From: Betaproteobacteria bacterium UBA5216 | GTDB taxonomy: Bacteria; Pseudomonadota; Gammaproteobacteria; Burkholderiales; SG8-41 | Length of the DNA: 50,622 nt | NCBI GenBank assembly: GCA_002412495.1 | Contig: DHVE01000072.1 | Span: 1-50,622, forward strand | Reading direction: 5' to 3' | Shown here: one piece after another, positions 1-8,261 of the stretch | Layout: each line of letters starts with the position of its first letter | How positions within the stretch are numbered: the stretch's first letter is position 1 | Notes under the pieces: generated by a model | The model's database searches: none | What the model saw: the letters and a program-made list of their open reading frames with translations, nothing else | What the model was told of the DNA's origin: nothing | Translations under genes and position numbers: made by a program

Positions 1-2203
1 TTGTCCGAGTGGCGCGACGCAGACGGCCGCTGATCTCGCGGCCGAGATTGGTCATGAACTTGATCGCGAGTGTCGGATGCTCCGCGCCCAAACGCATGAA
101 ACGCTCGCGCGACAATACGTAACAGGTTAGGTCATCATCGGCTTCGACCGTTGCCGAGCGCGCCTCGCGGTCGAGCAGCGCCAGCTCGCCGAAAATCGTG
201 CCGGCGGAAAACGTGACCAGCCGCATCGAGCGATTTTCGCCGGGCATGTGCATGCGCACGCTGGCGTTGCCCCTGGCAAGCAGAAAAAGTTCGTTGCCGG
301 CGTCGCCTTCATTGAATACGATGCCGCCGCGCGGCCATTCGCGCCGCTCCAGCGCGGCCTTGATGATCGTCAATTCGGCTTCATCGATGCCTTCCATGAC
401 GTCAAAGCGCGCAAGGGGAAATTCACCCGTGAGCGGATTGCTGTCCTGCACGGTCAGCAGCACGCGATCTTCGGCCCATTCGAGCGCGGTGTCCGCATCC
501 GCAAACAAGTGGGTGACGCCCAGTGCCGCCGTGACGCCGGTGTCGCGCAGCATGCCGGCCACTTCGACACGGTCGCCTGCGCCCCCCAGCAACAACTGTT
601 TGCCGTTTTTCACCAGGCGATCGTGGCCCTGCAAAATGACGCGGGCCCCCGAGCTGTCCATTTCGTTGACGCGCTTGACGTCGAGAATGACATACAGTGC
701 GTCGCTGGAGGCCAGTTCGTCCAGTCGTGCATTCAGCGTATCGGAGGTGCCGAAGAACACAGGCCCCTCGACTTCCAATACGGCGATCTGCCGGCCGTGC
801 CGAGACAATGCGGCGGTTTGCGCGGGGTCGCGCGTTTTACGCGAGTGAATCGCATCGCCGCGGTACTCGCGGCGTATCACCGATTTGCTGATGCGGAACA
901 GGAATATCGCGATGGTGACCACGAAGCCCATCAACACCGCCAGGCCGATGTTGGCGACGATGGCGATAACCGCGACAATCGCGACTATCGACAAATCAGC
1001 GATTACGCCGTCTCGATTGTCGGCACGGCCGCGCACGATCTTGTTCAGCATGTCGAGCGTCCAGCGGTCGAACAACTGTATGGCGGCGGCGATCATCATG
1101 CTGGCGATCACCACGCGCGGAATAAGTCCGATGAGTGGTAGCAGAAAGCCGCTGAGGATCACGCCCACATACACCAGCACCGAGGCGAATCCGGTGCCAC
1201 CGCTGCGCTGGTTGGCGTGGCTCGCCGCCATGTTGATGCCGGTGCTGATACCGCCGAAACCGGCGGACAGCATGCTGGCGAGGCCCTGGGTAAACAGTTC
1301 GCGATTTCCCTCGCGCGGTTGTCCGAGGCGGCGCTCGGCAAGACGCGCGCCGAGCAGCGTGTCCAGCGCGCTGATTACCGACAGACTGGCGGCGCCCGAG
1401 AGCACCGGCAAGAGCAGCATTTGATACTGGGGCAGCAGAATCAGATCAACAAACTTGCCGAAATAATGCGGCGTGGGCATAGACCAGTTTATGTTTCCGA
1501 TAAGTGGCCCGAGTTTTTCGCGCAGCCCCAGCGCGATCAACGCGTAAAAGCCGGCGGCGCCCACGATGAGTCCGCCGATATTCGACGGCACCGCGCGCGT
1601 AACTCGCGGTATCAGCAGGATGGCAGCGCAGGTCAGCAGGCCCACGCCCAACGTGAACGGTTGTATCTGATCCATGTGCTCCGGCAGCGCGAGCAGGCTG
1701 GTGCCGGTGGGCAGGCCCAGCATGATGGGTATCTGGGCCGCGAAAATCAGCACCGAGCCGGCGACCTGAAAGCCCGCCAGCACCGGCGCCGGCAGGTATT
1801 TTGCGAACACGCCAAATTTCAGGATGCCATAGAGCGTTTGCAGCGCACCCGACAAAAACACCATCAGGAATACGAGTCCGATCAGCATGTCGTGATCGTG
1901 TATGCCCGCGTCGTTGTGCGCCGCCGTTACCAGGTTTTGCGCGACCAGCGCGCTGATCAGAAAGGTGACGATGCCACGCGGCGAATAGATGATGGTGCTG
2001 TTGCGACCCCCGGTCGCCGCCGCCACCAGGCCGCCGCAGACGGCGGCGTATAGCCCCGCCAGCACGCCGTGCTGCACAAATTCGGAACCCAGCGGCGCCA
2101 GCGCGAGCATGCCAAAGCCCACGCACACCGGCACGCTCAACACGGCGGCGGTCACACCGCCCATGACATTGCCGGCGAGGGATTTTGTTAAACCGTTATT
2201 CAA
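1..2203 (-). CDS. SulP-family anion transporter with STAS and cyclic-nucleotide-binding domains (C-terminus cut by window edge)
   Basis: I translated this frame directly: it is open from 2203 to base 1, giving 734 residues without a stop. Residues 8 to about 440 are the hydrophobic SulP/SLC26 transporter core. About 469-570 is a STAS domain with the DSSGA signature near residue 516, the site corresponding to the phosphorylatable serine of anti-sigma antagonists. About 600-734 is a Crp-like cNMP-binding domain with an FGELALLD phosphate-binding-cassette-like motif. SulP proteins move sulfate, bicarbonate or dicarboxylates across the inner membrane; the substrate here cannot be told. A TAA lies immediately before the TTG at 2203, so TTG 2203 is the furthest start. 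ATG 2164 (residue 14) is the alternative, but it would trim the start of the first membrane segment. No clear Shine-Dalgarno is visible. The cNMP domain suggests nucleotide control, which is inference. Confidence 0.88.
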   Translation of the reverse strand, partial: MNNGLTKSLAGNVMGGVTAAVLSVPVCVGFGMLALAPLGSEFVQHGVLAGLYAAVCGGLVAAATGGRNSTIIYSPRGIVTFLISALVAQNLVTAAHNDAGIHDHDMLIGLVFLMVFLSGALQTLYGILKFGVFAKYLPAPVLAGFQVAGSVLIFAAQIPIMLGLPTGTSLLALPEHMDQIQPFTLGVGLLTCAAILLIPRVTRAVPSNIGGLIVGAAGFYALIALGLREKLGPLIGNINWSMPTPHYFGKFVDLILLPQYQMLLLPVLSGAASLSVISALDTLLGARLAERRLGQPREGNRELFTQGLASMLSAGFGGISTGINMAASHANQRSGGTGFASVLVYVGVILSGFLLPLIGLIPRVVIASMMIAAAIQLFDRWTLDMLNKIVRGRADNRDGVIADLSIVAIVAVIAIVANIGLAVLMGFVVTIAIFLFRISKSVIRREYRGDAIHSRKTRDPAQTAALSRHGRQIAVLEVEGPVFFGTSDTLNARLDELASSDALYVILDVKRVNEMDSSGARVILQGHDRLVKNGKQLLLGGAGDRVEVAGMLRDTGVTAALGVTHLFADADTALEWAEDRVLLTVQDSNPLTGEFPLARFDVMEGIDEAELTIIKAALERREWPRGGIVFNEGDAGNELFLLARGNASVRMHMPGENRSMRLVTFSAGTIFGELALLDREARSATVEADDDLTCYVLSRERFMRLGAEHPTLAIKFMTNLGREISGRLRRATRT

Positions 2204-2229
2204 TTAAGTTATTGTTTTTAAACAATATT

Positions 2230-3381
2230 TTATGATTCTGCGATTTCGGCCGTATGGCTGAACGGCGTGTGCTCGCGCAGTTCATCGATGTAGTGTTCTA
2301 CGCCCTTTTTCTCGCGCGCGAGAAAGTTTTCAACCGCCTCGGCAAACCGCGGCTGTGCCAGCCAATGCGCGGAACAGGTTTGCACCGGCATCAGGCCGCG
2401 CGCCATTTTGTGTTCGCCCTGCGCGCCGCCCTCGAAGACTGCGATGCCGCGCGCGATGCAATACTCGATCACCTGGTAGTAGCACGTCTCGAAGTGCAGC
2501 ATCGGGTGATGTTCGATGGCGCCCCAATAACGACCGTACAAACGATCATTGCCGCGTACGTTGAACGAGGCCGCGATGGCATGGCCGCCGCGCTCGGCGA
2601 CGATCATCAGCAGATTCTCCGGCATGGTCTTGCCGATGCGCTGAAAGAAATCAACGTTCAGATAGGGCGTGTTGCGATGTTCGCGATACGTGCGGGTATA
2701 GCATCGCGCGAAAAAGTCCCAGTCGTTTTCGGTGATGGCGGCGCCTTCAAGCCACCGAAATGTAATGCCCGCCTCGCGCACCCGGCGACGTTCCTGCTTT
2801 ACTTTTTTACGCTTGGTGTGATTCATCAACGCGAGGTACTGATCGAAATCGGTAACGGCGGCGCCAGGATTGACCCAGTGAAACTGCACGCCATGGCGCA
2901 ACATCATGCCGTTGCCCGCCAGCAGTTCGGCTTGCGCGGCCGGCGGAAACAGGCAATGCAGTGACGAAGCCTGGCTGTCGCGCGCGACATCCAGTACATG
3001 CGCGGCGAGCGATTGCGCGACAGCGTCGGATTCGGCCAGCAGCCGTGGACCGGTCACTGGCGTGAAGGGAATCGCCGACAGCAGCTTGGGATAGTATTCC
3101 AGTCCATGGCGCTCATAGGCATCGGCCCATGCCCAATCAAATACATATTCGCCGCGCGAATGCGATTTGACGTAGAGCGGCATGGCGCCCACCAGGCGCT
3201 CCGGCTCGGTGTCGTCGAAGGCCGCCAGGTAGCGCGGCGCCCAGCCGGTGGCTTCACTGGCGCACCCGGTCTCGTGCAGCGCGTGCAGAAATTCGTGGCG
3301 CAGAAAAGGATGGCCACCGGCAAGCCGGTTCCATTGCCGCGGATCAATACCGGCCAGCGTGGATACGATCTCGACGGTCAT
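2230..3381 (-). CDS. FemAB-like / GNAT-fold acyltransferase (DUF482, COG3146 type)
   Basis: A 383-residue soluble protein without signal peptide or membrane segment. Its sequence fits the proteobacterial family once called peptidoglycan-biosynthesis-like DUF482 (FemAB-like, PF04339). Family hallmarks include the HTKRKKVKQERRRV basic stretch near the middle and the FNVRGNDRLYGRYWG and FEGGAQGEHKMARG segments near the end. FemAB-type enzymes have two tandem GNAT folds and move acyl or aminoacyl groups; the substrate of this family is not established as far as I know. ATG 3381 gives the usual N-terminus. The gene lies downstream of, and divergent from, nadE, and its stop is 26 bp from the start of the transporter on the same strand. 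Confidence 0.85.
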   Translation of the reverse strand: MTVEIVSTLAGIDPRQWNRLAGGHPFLRHEFLHALHETGCASEATGWAPRYLAAFDDTEPERLVGAMPLYVKSHSRGEYVFDWAWADAYERHGLEYYPKLLSAIPFTPVTGPRLLAESDAVAQSLAAHVLDVARDSQASSLHCLFPPAAQAELLAGNGMMLRHGVQFHWVNPGAAVTDFDQYLALMNHTKRKKVKQERRRVREAGITFRWLEGAAITENDWDFFARCYTRTYREHRNTPYLNVDFFQRIGKTMPENLLMIVAERGGHAIAASFNVRGNDRLYGRYWGAIEHHPMLHFETCYYQVIEYCIARGIAVFEGGAQGEHKMARGLMPVQTCSAHWLAQPRFAEAVENFLAREKKGVEHYIDELREHTPFSHTAEIAES

Positions 3382-3475
3382 GGGTTGCGGCGGCGGTATC
3401 GTGTGTTGGGATATTGCAAACCACTGACCTTAATCAATGGCGGCGCTGTTACGGGGGGCAATTCTGTTTGACCGA

Positions 3476-3484
3476 TGATATATT
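3476..3484 (+). promoter_or_regulatory. Extended -10 promoter element directly before nadE
   Basis: TGATATATT matches the extended -10 form TGnTATAAT with one mismatch. It ends only six bases before the nadE ATG at 3491, so transcription from it would begin at or next to the start codon. No convincing -35 box is seen. Confidence 0.35.
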
Positions 3485-3490
3485 AGCGGC

Positions 3491-5098
3491 ATGAAAATTG
3501 CGATTGCGCAGATCAATTATGTCGTCGGCGACATCGACGGAAATGTCGCCAAAATCGCCGATGCCGCCACGCGTGCGCGGCAGGGCGGCGCGTCCCTGCT
3601 GTTGACCACGGAGCTCGCGATCAGCGGCTACTCTCCCGAGGATCTGCTGCTGCGCGATGATTTTTACGATGCCTGCGCGGCCGCGCTGGCGGTCTTGGCG
3701 CGTAATACGCGGGACATCACGCTGGTGGTTGGGCATCCGCATCGCATCGACAAGAAGTACTACAACGCCGCATCGATTATTCGCGATGGCCGCATCGTCA
3801 CCACGTATCTGAAACGCCATTTGCCGAACTATACGGTCTTTGACGAAGAACGCTACTTTGATTCCGGAACAGAGCCCTGTGTATTCACGCACGAGGGTTT
3901 GCGCCTGGGTGTGAATATCTGCGCCGATGTCTGGGAGGAGCCTGCCGCGCTGGCCGCGAAGCAGGCGGGTGCGCAATTGCTGCTGGTGCTGAATGCGTCG
4001 CCTTATCACATGAACAAGCAGCAATCGCGGTACGAAGTGGTGCGTGATCGCGCCGCCGAAACCGGGCTGCCGGTGGTCTACGCCAATCAGGTGGGCGGAC
4101 AGGATGAACTGGTGTTCGATGGCGCCTCGTTTGCGATGGACGGCGCGGGCCGGCTGACGCACCAGTTCGCCGCGTTCGCGGAAGTGCTGGGATTCATCGA
4201 AATCGCGAGTGGCGTGCCGGTCAGGGGCGAGATTGTGCCGGCGCAATCCATCGAAGCCGAGGTCTACCACGCGCTGACGATGGGCGTGCGCGATTACGTT
4301 AACAAGAACGGCTTTCCCGGCGTGCTGCTGGGTTTATCGGGCGGCATCGATTCCGCGCTGACGCTGGCGGTCGCGGCCGACGCGCTGGGGCCCGAGGGCG
4401 TGAAGGCGGTGATGATGCCATCGCAGTACACCGCGGGCATGAGCCGCGAAGACGCGTGCGCCGAAGCCGACGCATTGAAGGTGCGTTACGTGGAAATCGC
4501 CATCAAGCCGCTGTTTGATCTGTTTCAGCAGACGCTTGCCGCGGAATTCAAGGGGCTGAAGGAAGACACCACGGAAGAAAATCTCCAGTCGCGCATACGC
4601 GGCATGTTGCTGATGGCGATGTCGAACAAGACCGGCGCCATCGTGCTGACCACCGGCAACAAGAGCGAGATGGGCACCGGCTACGCCACGTTGTACGGGG
4701 ACATGGCGGGCGGCTTCGCGGTGCTCAAGGACATCAACAAGCTGCTGGTGTACCGGTTGTCGAACTACCGTAATTCCATTTCACGGGTGATCCCGCAACG
4801 GGTGATCGACCGGCCGCCGTCGGCCGAGTTGCGGCCGGACCAGAAAGATCAGGACAACCTGCCGCCGTACGAGATTCTGGATGCGATCATGGAGGCGTAT
4901 GTCGAAAACGACCAGAGTCCGCGCGACATCATCGCCGCCGGGTATCCGCGTGCCGACGTGGAGCGGGTGGTCAGGCTGCTGCGCCTGTCGGAATACAAGC
5001 GGCGCCAGTCCCCGGTGGGCATCCGCATCACGGCGCGCGGCTTTGGAAAGGATTGGCGTTACCCGATCACCAACCGGTTTCGCCCGCCGTTTGATTGA
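3491..5098 (+). CDS. nadE: Glutamine-dependent NAD+ synthetase
   Basis: Makes NAD+ from deamido-NAD+, ATP and glutamine in the cytosol, the last step of NAD synthesis. The 535 residues hold two domains. Residues 1 to about 250 form a nitrilase-type glutaminase with the expected Glu41, Lys108 (YLKRHLPNY) and Cys144 (VNICADVW) triad. About 260-535 form the synthetase, with the ATP-pyrophosphatase P-loop SGGIDS at 283-288. Length and domain order are those of the ammonia-channelling bacterial enzyme. There is no Shine-Dalgarno before ATG 3491, but the protein N-terminus is the family standard. The gene is followed 62 bp later by glnB, a pairing common in Betaproteobacteria. nadC, another gene of the same pathway, lies at 39277-40110. 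Confidence 0.97.
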   Translation: MKIAIAQINYVVGDIDGNVAKIADAATRARQGGASLLLTTELAISGYSPEDLLLRDDFYDACAAALAVLARNTRDITLVVGHPHRIDKKYYNAASIIRDGRIVTTYLKRHLPNYTVFDEERYFDSGTEPCVFTHEGLRLGVNICADVWEEPAALAAKQAGAQLLLVLNASPYHMNKQQSRYEVVRDRAAETGLPVVYANQVGGQDELVFDGASFAMDGAGRLTHQFAAFAEVLGFIEIASGVPVRGEIVPAQSIEAEVYHALTMGVRDYVNKNGFPGVLLGLSGGIDSALTLAVAADALGPEGVKAVMMPSQYTAGMSREDACAEADALKVRYVEIAIKPLFDLFQQTLAAEFKGLKEDTTEENLQSRIRGMLLMAMSNKTGAIVLTTGNKSEMGTGYATLYGDMAGGFAVLKDINKLLVYRLSNYRNSISRVIPQRVIDRPPSAELRPDQKDQDNLPPYEILDAIMEAYVENDQSPRDIIAAGYPRADVERVVRLLRLSEYKRRQSPVGIRITARGFGKDWRYPITNRFRPPFD

Positions 5099-5121
5099 GC
5101 CGGTGCGGACGGGTGGTGTTA

Positions 5122-5130
5122 TGCTATTCT
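5122..5130 (+). promoter_or_regulatory. Possible extended -10 element before glnB
   Basis: TGCTATTCT resembles an extended -10 box and lies 30 bp before the PII start codon, which would give glnB a promoter of its own in the nadE-glnB gap. There is no good -35 box at the right distance. Confidence 0.3.
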
Positions 5131-5160
5131 TGAACCCATTGTGACAAACGGGGTGTTCTC

Positions 5161-5499
5161 ATGAAAAAAATTGAAGCCATTTTCAAGCCGTTCAAACTGG
5201 ACGAGGTGCGTGAGTCACTGTCGGAAATCGGCGTGAGCGGATTGACGGTAACCGAGGTCAAGGGGTTTGGCCGCCAGAAGGGCCATACCGAGCTGTACCG
5301 GGGTGCGGAATACGTGGTTGATTTTCTGCCGAAAGTCAAAGTGGAAGTCGTGGTGGCGGACAAAATGCTCGATCAGGCCATCGACGCCATCGTCAAGGCG
5401 GCGCGCACCGGCAAAATCGGCGACGGCAAGATTTTTGTTACCAGCGTGGAACAAGTGCTGCGCATCCGCACGGGTGAAACGGACGAGGCCGCGATCTAG
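5161..5499 (+). CDS. glnB: Nitrogen regulatory protein PII
   Basis: A 112-residue trimeric signal protein that senses 2-oxoglutarate and ATP/ADP and controls glutamine synthetase adenylylation, NtrB and other targets. The T-loop GHTELYRGAEYVVDF carries Tyr51, the uridylylation site, and Tyr46. The family signatures ARTGKIGDGKIFV and the C-terminal RIRTGETDEAAI are intact. GlnB and GlnK are hard to separate by sequence. I choose glnB because the neighbour is nadE and no amtB transporter is adjacent. ATG 5161 is preceded by a weak GGGG tract. The gene ends in TAG, which shows that TAG is used as an ordinary stop in this genome. Confidence 0.93.
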   Translation: MKKIEAIFKPFKLDEVRESLSEIGVSGLTVTEVKGFGRQKGHTELYRGAEYVVDFLPKVKVEVVVADKMLDQAIDAIVKAARTGKIGDGKIFVTSVEQVLRIRTGETDEAAI

Positions 5500-5514
5500 C
5501 GTTTGTAATGCGGG

Positions 5515-5592
5515 AAGCGTAAGGCGTGAGGCGTGTAGGGTGGAGGTGTAACCCGCTCTTTGCAGTTACGCCTCACCCCTCACGCCTCGCGC
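5515..5592. repeat. Dispersed-type inverted repeat between convergent glnB and smr genes
   Basis: A left arm rich in GCGTGAGGCGTG and a right arm ACGCCTCACCCCTCACGCCT are imperfect reverse complements around a short centre. The right arm runs into the end of the Smr gene. The structure sits exactly in a convergent gap, where it could act as a bidirectional terminator. Sequences of this GGCGTGAGG type recur in many betaproteobacterial genomes. Confidence 0.5.
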
Positions 5593-6130
5593 TTTTTAAC
5601 AGTACTACCGCCGCGCCGCCGCCGCCCTCGGTGCGGCGTGCTTGGCAAAAGGCCAGAATTTCATCGCGCTGCATCAGCCAACTGGCGACCTTGCGTTTGA
5701 GCACCGGCTCGCCATTTTTGGATCCCAGTCCCTTGCCGTGAATGATGCGCACGCAGCGCGCGCCATCACGCAGACAGTCGTTGAGAAATGACACCAGTGC
5801 GGGGCGCGCTTCTGCGACGGTCAGGCCGTGCAAATCGAGTTCACGCTGAATCAACCAGTAGCCGCGCCGCAGCTTGCGCAGCGTGGTGGACGCCAGGCCG
5901 GGGCGCAGAAAATTCAGTTCGTCGCCGGCTTCAAGACCGGCCTCCCAGGCGTCCTGATCACTGAGGCTTTCGTTCAGCACTTCGCGGTCATCGCGCAGGC
6001 GCTGCGCAGGGATCGGGCGGGGAGGCGATTTTGGCGCGTGTGCGCGATTCAGCGGCGGCAGCGGCGTGACATCGGGCAGCAACTCGCGCAGCGCTTTTGC
6101 ACGGGTTTGTGGCGAGTGTTTCTGCGGCAT
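5573..6130 (-). CDS. Smr-domain protein (SmrA/YdaL-like putative nuclease)
   Basis: 185 residues. The N-terminal 90 are polar and probably disordered or adaptor-like. The rest is a Smr domain with the two diagnostic motifs LDLHG (98-102) and HGKG (131-134). Stand-alone Smr proteins of proteobacteria bind nucleic acid and some nick DNA or RNA; the role here cannot be set from sequence. The C-terminal stretch TEGGGGAAVVLLK is the normal family ending. The gene shares its strand with trxB, but 144 bp containing a palindromic repeat separate them. Confidence 0.9.
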   Translation of the reverse strand: MPQKHSPQTRAKALRELLPDVTPLPPLNRAHAPKSPPRPIPAQRLRDDREVLNESLSDQDAWEAGLEAGDELNFLRPGLASTTLRKLRRGYWLIQRELDLHGLTVAEARPALVSFLNDCLRDGARCVRIIHGKGLGSKNGEPVLKRKVASWLMQRDEILAFCQARRTEGGGGAAVVLLKSARREG

Positions 6131-6189
6131 GTCGTGTTACTCCGCGTAGTAAACTCAAAATTCAAAGGCAATGGCGCCAAAATAACGCC

Positions 6190-6271
6190 AACACGCGAAT
6201 ACGCAAAGACGCAAAGAAAAGTCTGCCGTAAAGATTCGCTTTGCGTTTCCTTTGCGCCTTTGCGGTGAAGG
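6190..6271. repeat. CGCAAAG-type palindromic repeat, copy 1
   Basis: CGCAAAGACGCAAAG on the left is answered by CTTTGCG...CTTTGCGCCTTTGCGG on the right, followed by TGAAGGG. A second, longer copy with the same core and the same TGAAGGG tail lies at 12741-12840. It fills most of the gap between smr and trxB. Confidence 0.75.
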
Positions 6272-6274
6272 GCG

Positions 6275-7237
6275 CTAGTTCAATCCCTTGTCTTCAAGAT
6301 ATTTCTGCGCGTCCAGCGCCGCCATGCAGCCGGTGCCCGCGCTGGTGACCGCCTGGCGATAGACGTGATCCTGCACGTCGCCCGCGGCAAAAACGCCGGG
6401 CACGCTGGTTGCGGTGGCATTGCCCTCAAGGCCGGACCGCGTAGTGATGTAGCCGTTCTTCATGTCGAGTTCGCCGACGAATATATCCGTGTTCGGCTTG
6501 TGCCCGATGGCGATAAATACGCCCTGCAGCTTTTTCTCCGTGACCGCGCCGGTTTTTACATTTTTGACGCGCATGCCTGTGACGCCACTGTCGTCGCCCA
6601 GCACTTCGTCAAGGGTGTTGTCCCACAGGATCGTGGCTTTGCCGGCGGCCGCGCGTTCTTTCAGCTTGTCAACCATGATGGCTTCGGCACGAAATTTGTC
6701 GCGCCGATGCACGACCGTGACGTGGCTCGCAATATTGGTGAGATACAGCGCCTCTTCGAGCGCGGTATTCCCGCCCCCAACCACGGCGACTTCCTGGCCT
6801 TTGTAGAAGAATCCGTCGCAGGTGGCGCAACCCGACACACCTTTGCCCATGAATTTTTCTTCGGACGGCAAGCCGAGGTACATGGCCGAGGCGCCAGTGG
6901 CGATGATGAGTGCGTCGCAGGTGTAGGTGGCATTGTCGCCAATCAGCGTGATCGGTGTTTGCTTCAGCTTGGCGGTATGAATCTGGTCGAAAACGATTTC
7001 GGTGTTGAAGCGCTCGGCATGCTTCAAAAACCGTTCCATCAGTTCGGGGCCTTGCACGCCATCCACGTCGGCGGGCCAGTTATCGACTTCGGTGGTGGTC
7101 ATCAGTTGTCCGCCCTGGGCCATGCCGGTGATGAGCACCGGTTTCAGGTTGGCGCGGGCGGCGTAAACGGCGGCAGAGTAACCGGCGGGGCCGGAGCCGA
7201 GAATCAGCAGACGGCAATGGCGGGTGGTTTCAGTCAT
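6275..7237 (-). CDS. trxB: Thioredoxin-disulfide reductase
   Basis: A 320-residue NADPH- and FAD-dependent flavoenzyme that keeps thioredoxin reduced in the cytosol. The FAD-binding GSGPAG is at 14-19, the redox-active CATC at 137-140 (context SGCATCDGFF), the NADPH-binding GGGNTALEEA follows, and the C-terminal FAD motif is GVFAAGDVQD. The length is normal for the low-molecular-weight bacterial enzyme. It is transcribed away from the Crp-like gene and ftsK. trxB divergent from ftsK-lolA-rarA is a common betaproteobacterial arrangement. Confidence 0.97.
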   Translation of the reverse strand: MTETTRHCRLLILGSGPAGYSAAVYAARANLKPVLITGMAQGGQLMTTTEVDNWPADVDGVQGPELMERFLKHAERFNTEIVFDQIHTAKLKQTPITLIGDNATYTCDALIIATGASAMYLGLPSEEKFMGKGVSGCATCDGFFYKGQEVAVVGGGNTALEEALYLTNIASHVTVVHRRDKFRAEAIMVDKLKERAAAGKATILWDNTLDEVLGDDSGVTGMRVKNVKTGAVTEKKLQGVFIAIGHKPNTDIFVGELDMKNGYITTRSGLEGNATATSVPGVFAAGDVQDHVYRQAVTSAGTGCMAALDAQKYLEDKGLN

Positions 7238-7316
7238 GATTTCAAATGAGAATGGAATGGGTGATCGGGGAAAGCGCGAATGTAGCAGGTTGCCCGCGCG
7301 GGTGTCGAGCCGCTAT

Positions 7317-7336
7317 TGCCGGACGGCACTCCGGCA
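7317..7336. repeat. Small inverted repeat in the trxB / regulator gap
   Basis: TGCCGGA, six bases, then TCCGGCA: a perfect 7-bp inverted repeat about 80 bp before trxB and 100 bp before the Crp-like gene. It could be an operator or just a hairpin; no other support. Confidence 0.35.
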
Positions 7337-7438
7337 GTGACGCGCCGCCCGGGTTCTGGCAGACTAGCAGGCGGAGCAGGAATGTCGCAGCCAGAGAGCT
7401 AAGAATGAATAGTGCGACCGTTTGATAAAAGAGACGCC

Positions 7439-8119
7439 ATGGCCATACAGTTCAGATTAAATCCGGTGGTGCTGAAATCGGTGCCGTTGTTTTCGGCATT
7501 TACCGAGCAGCAGTTGGTGACGTTGCTGAATTATGTGCAGCATCGCAGTTTCCCGCGCAATGTCTTCGTGATTCAGGCAGGTGACGAAACGGATTCGCTA
7601 TACGTAATTTTGTCTGGCAAGGTCAAGGTGCTGATACCCGATGATCAGGGGCGCGAAGTCATTCTGAGCGTAATGGGGCCGCATGATTTTTTTGGCGAGA
7701 TGGGGATTCTCGACGATCAGCCGCGCTCAGCCAGCGTTTCGACGCTGGAGCCCTGCGAAATGTTGCGGTTGTCAAAAGCCGGCTTTATCAATTGCCTGAA
7801 AGAGAACTCCGATGTCGCGATGTTGGTGATTCGCAATCTCGTCAAGCGCCTGCGCGAAGCCGACCGCAAGATCGAAAGTCTTGCGCTGATTGATGTGTCG
7901 GGACGCGTCGTTCGTTTGCTGGTGGATATGGCGCAGGAGGTTGACGGCAAGCTGGTGGTGCCCCGCACGCCGCCCAAGCAAGAAATAGCACGCATGATCG
8001 GCGCCTCGCGTGAAATGGTCAGCCGCGTAATCAAGGAATTGCAGGAAAAAGGCTTGATTCGCGCCGAGCGCCGCAGCATGGTCATAGTGGATCGGAATAT
8101 TTCCCGGCGCGGGCATTAG
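7439..8119 (+). CDS. Crp/Fnr-family transcriptional regulator
   Basis: 226 residues from ATG 7439, which has AAAAGAG about eight bases upstream. An in-frame GTG at 7412 would add nine residues that do not look like family sequence. Residues 20-130 form a cNMP-binding beta-roll with FFGEMGILDDQPRSA at the nucleotide pocket. A long dimer helix follows, then a winged helix-turn-helix near 175-200 (KQEIARMIGASREMVSRV). The N-terminal cysteines that hold the iron-sulfur cluster of Fnr are absent, so it is not an oxygen sensor of that kind; cAMP or another nucleotide is more likely. Its target genes cannot be named. It stands alone, 142 bp before the FecR-domain gene. Confidence 0.92.
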   Translation: MAIQFRLNPVVLKSVPLFSAFTEQQLVTLLNYVQHRSFPRNVFVIQAGDETDSLYVILSGKVKVLIPDDQGREVILSVMGPHDFFGEMGILDDQPRSASVSTLEPCEMLRLSKAGFINCLKENSDVAMLVIRNLVKRLREADRKIESLALIDVSGRVVRLLVDMAQEVDGKLVVPRTPPKQEIARMIGASREMVSRVIKELQEKGLIRAERRSMVIVDRNISRRGH

Positions 8120-8261
8120 GGCGGTGCGACGGGTTATGGTATTGTAAGTAATTGTTTTATAGTGTAAATTTTGCGGTAATTTGAGCGCTGTCAGGCGGCG
8201 ACAAACAGCAGCGGTAAACTGACTGCGGCGATAGATGGCAGCATATGGGGAGTGGCATTCA

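Noticed and set aside
248..1141. Long plus-strand open frames across 198-2207
   Set aside because: They are shadows of the SulP gene on the minus strand; their translations are rich in His, Arg and Gln with no family pattern, while the minus frame gives a clear transporter-STAS-cNMP protein.
2204..2219. 16-mer TTAAGTTATTGTTTTT repeated exactly at 26775-26790
   Set aside because: The second copy encodes the Asn/Leu-rich tail of the tgpA-like gene and the sequence is low-complexity A/T; a chance match is likely. Single-base read of no further extension on either side.
5161..5499. Assigning PII as GlnK
   Set aside because: No amtB follows, and the nadE neighbour fits the glnB locus; sequence alone cannot decide, so glnB is used with that caveat.
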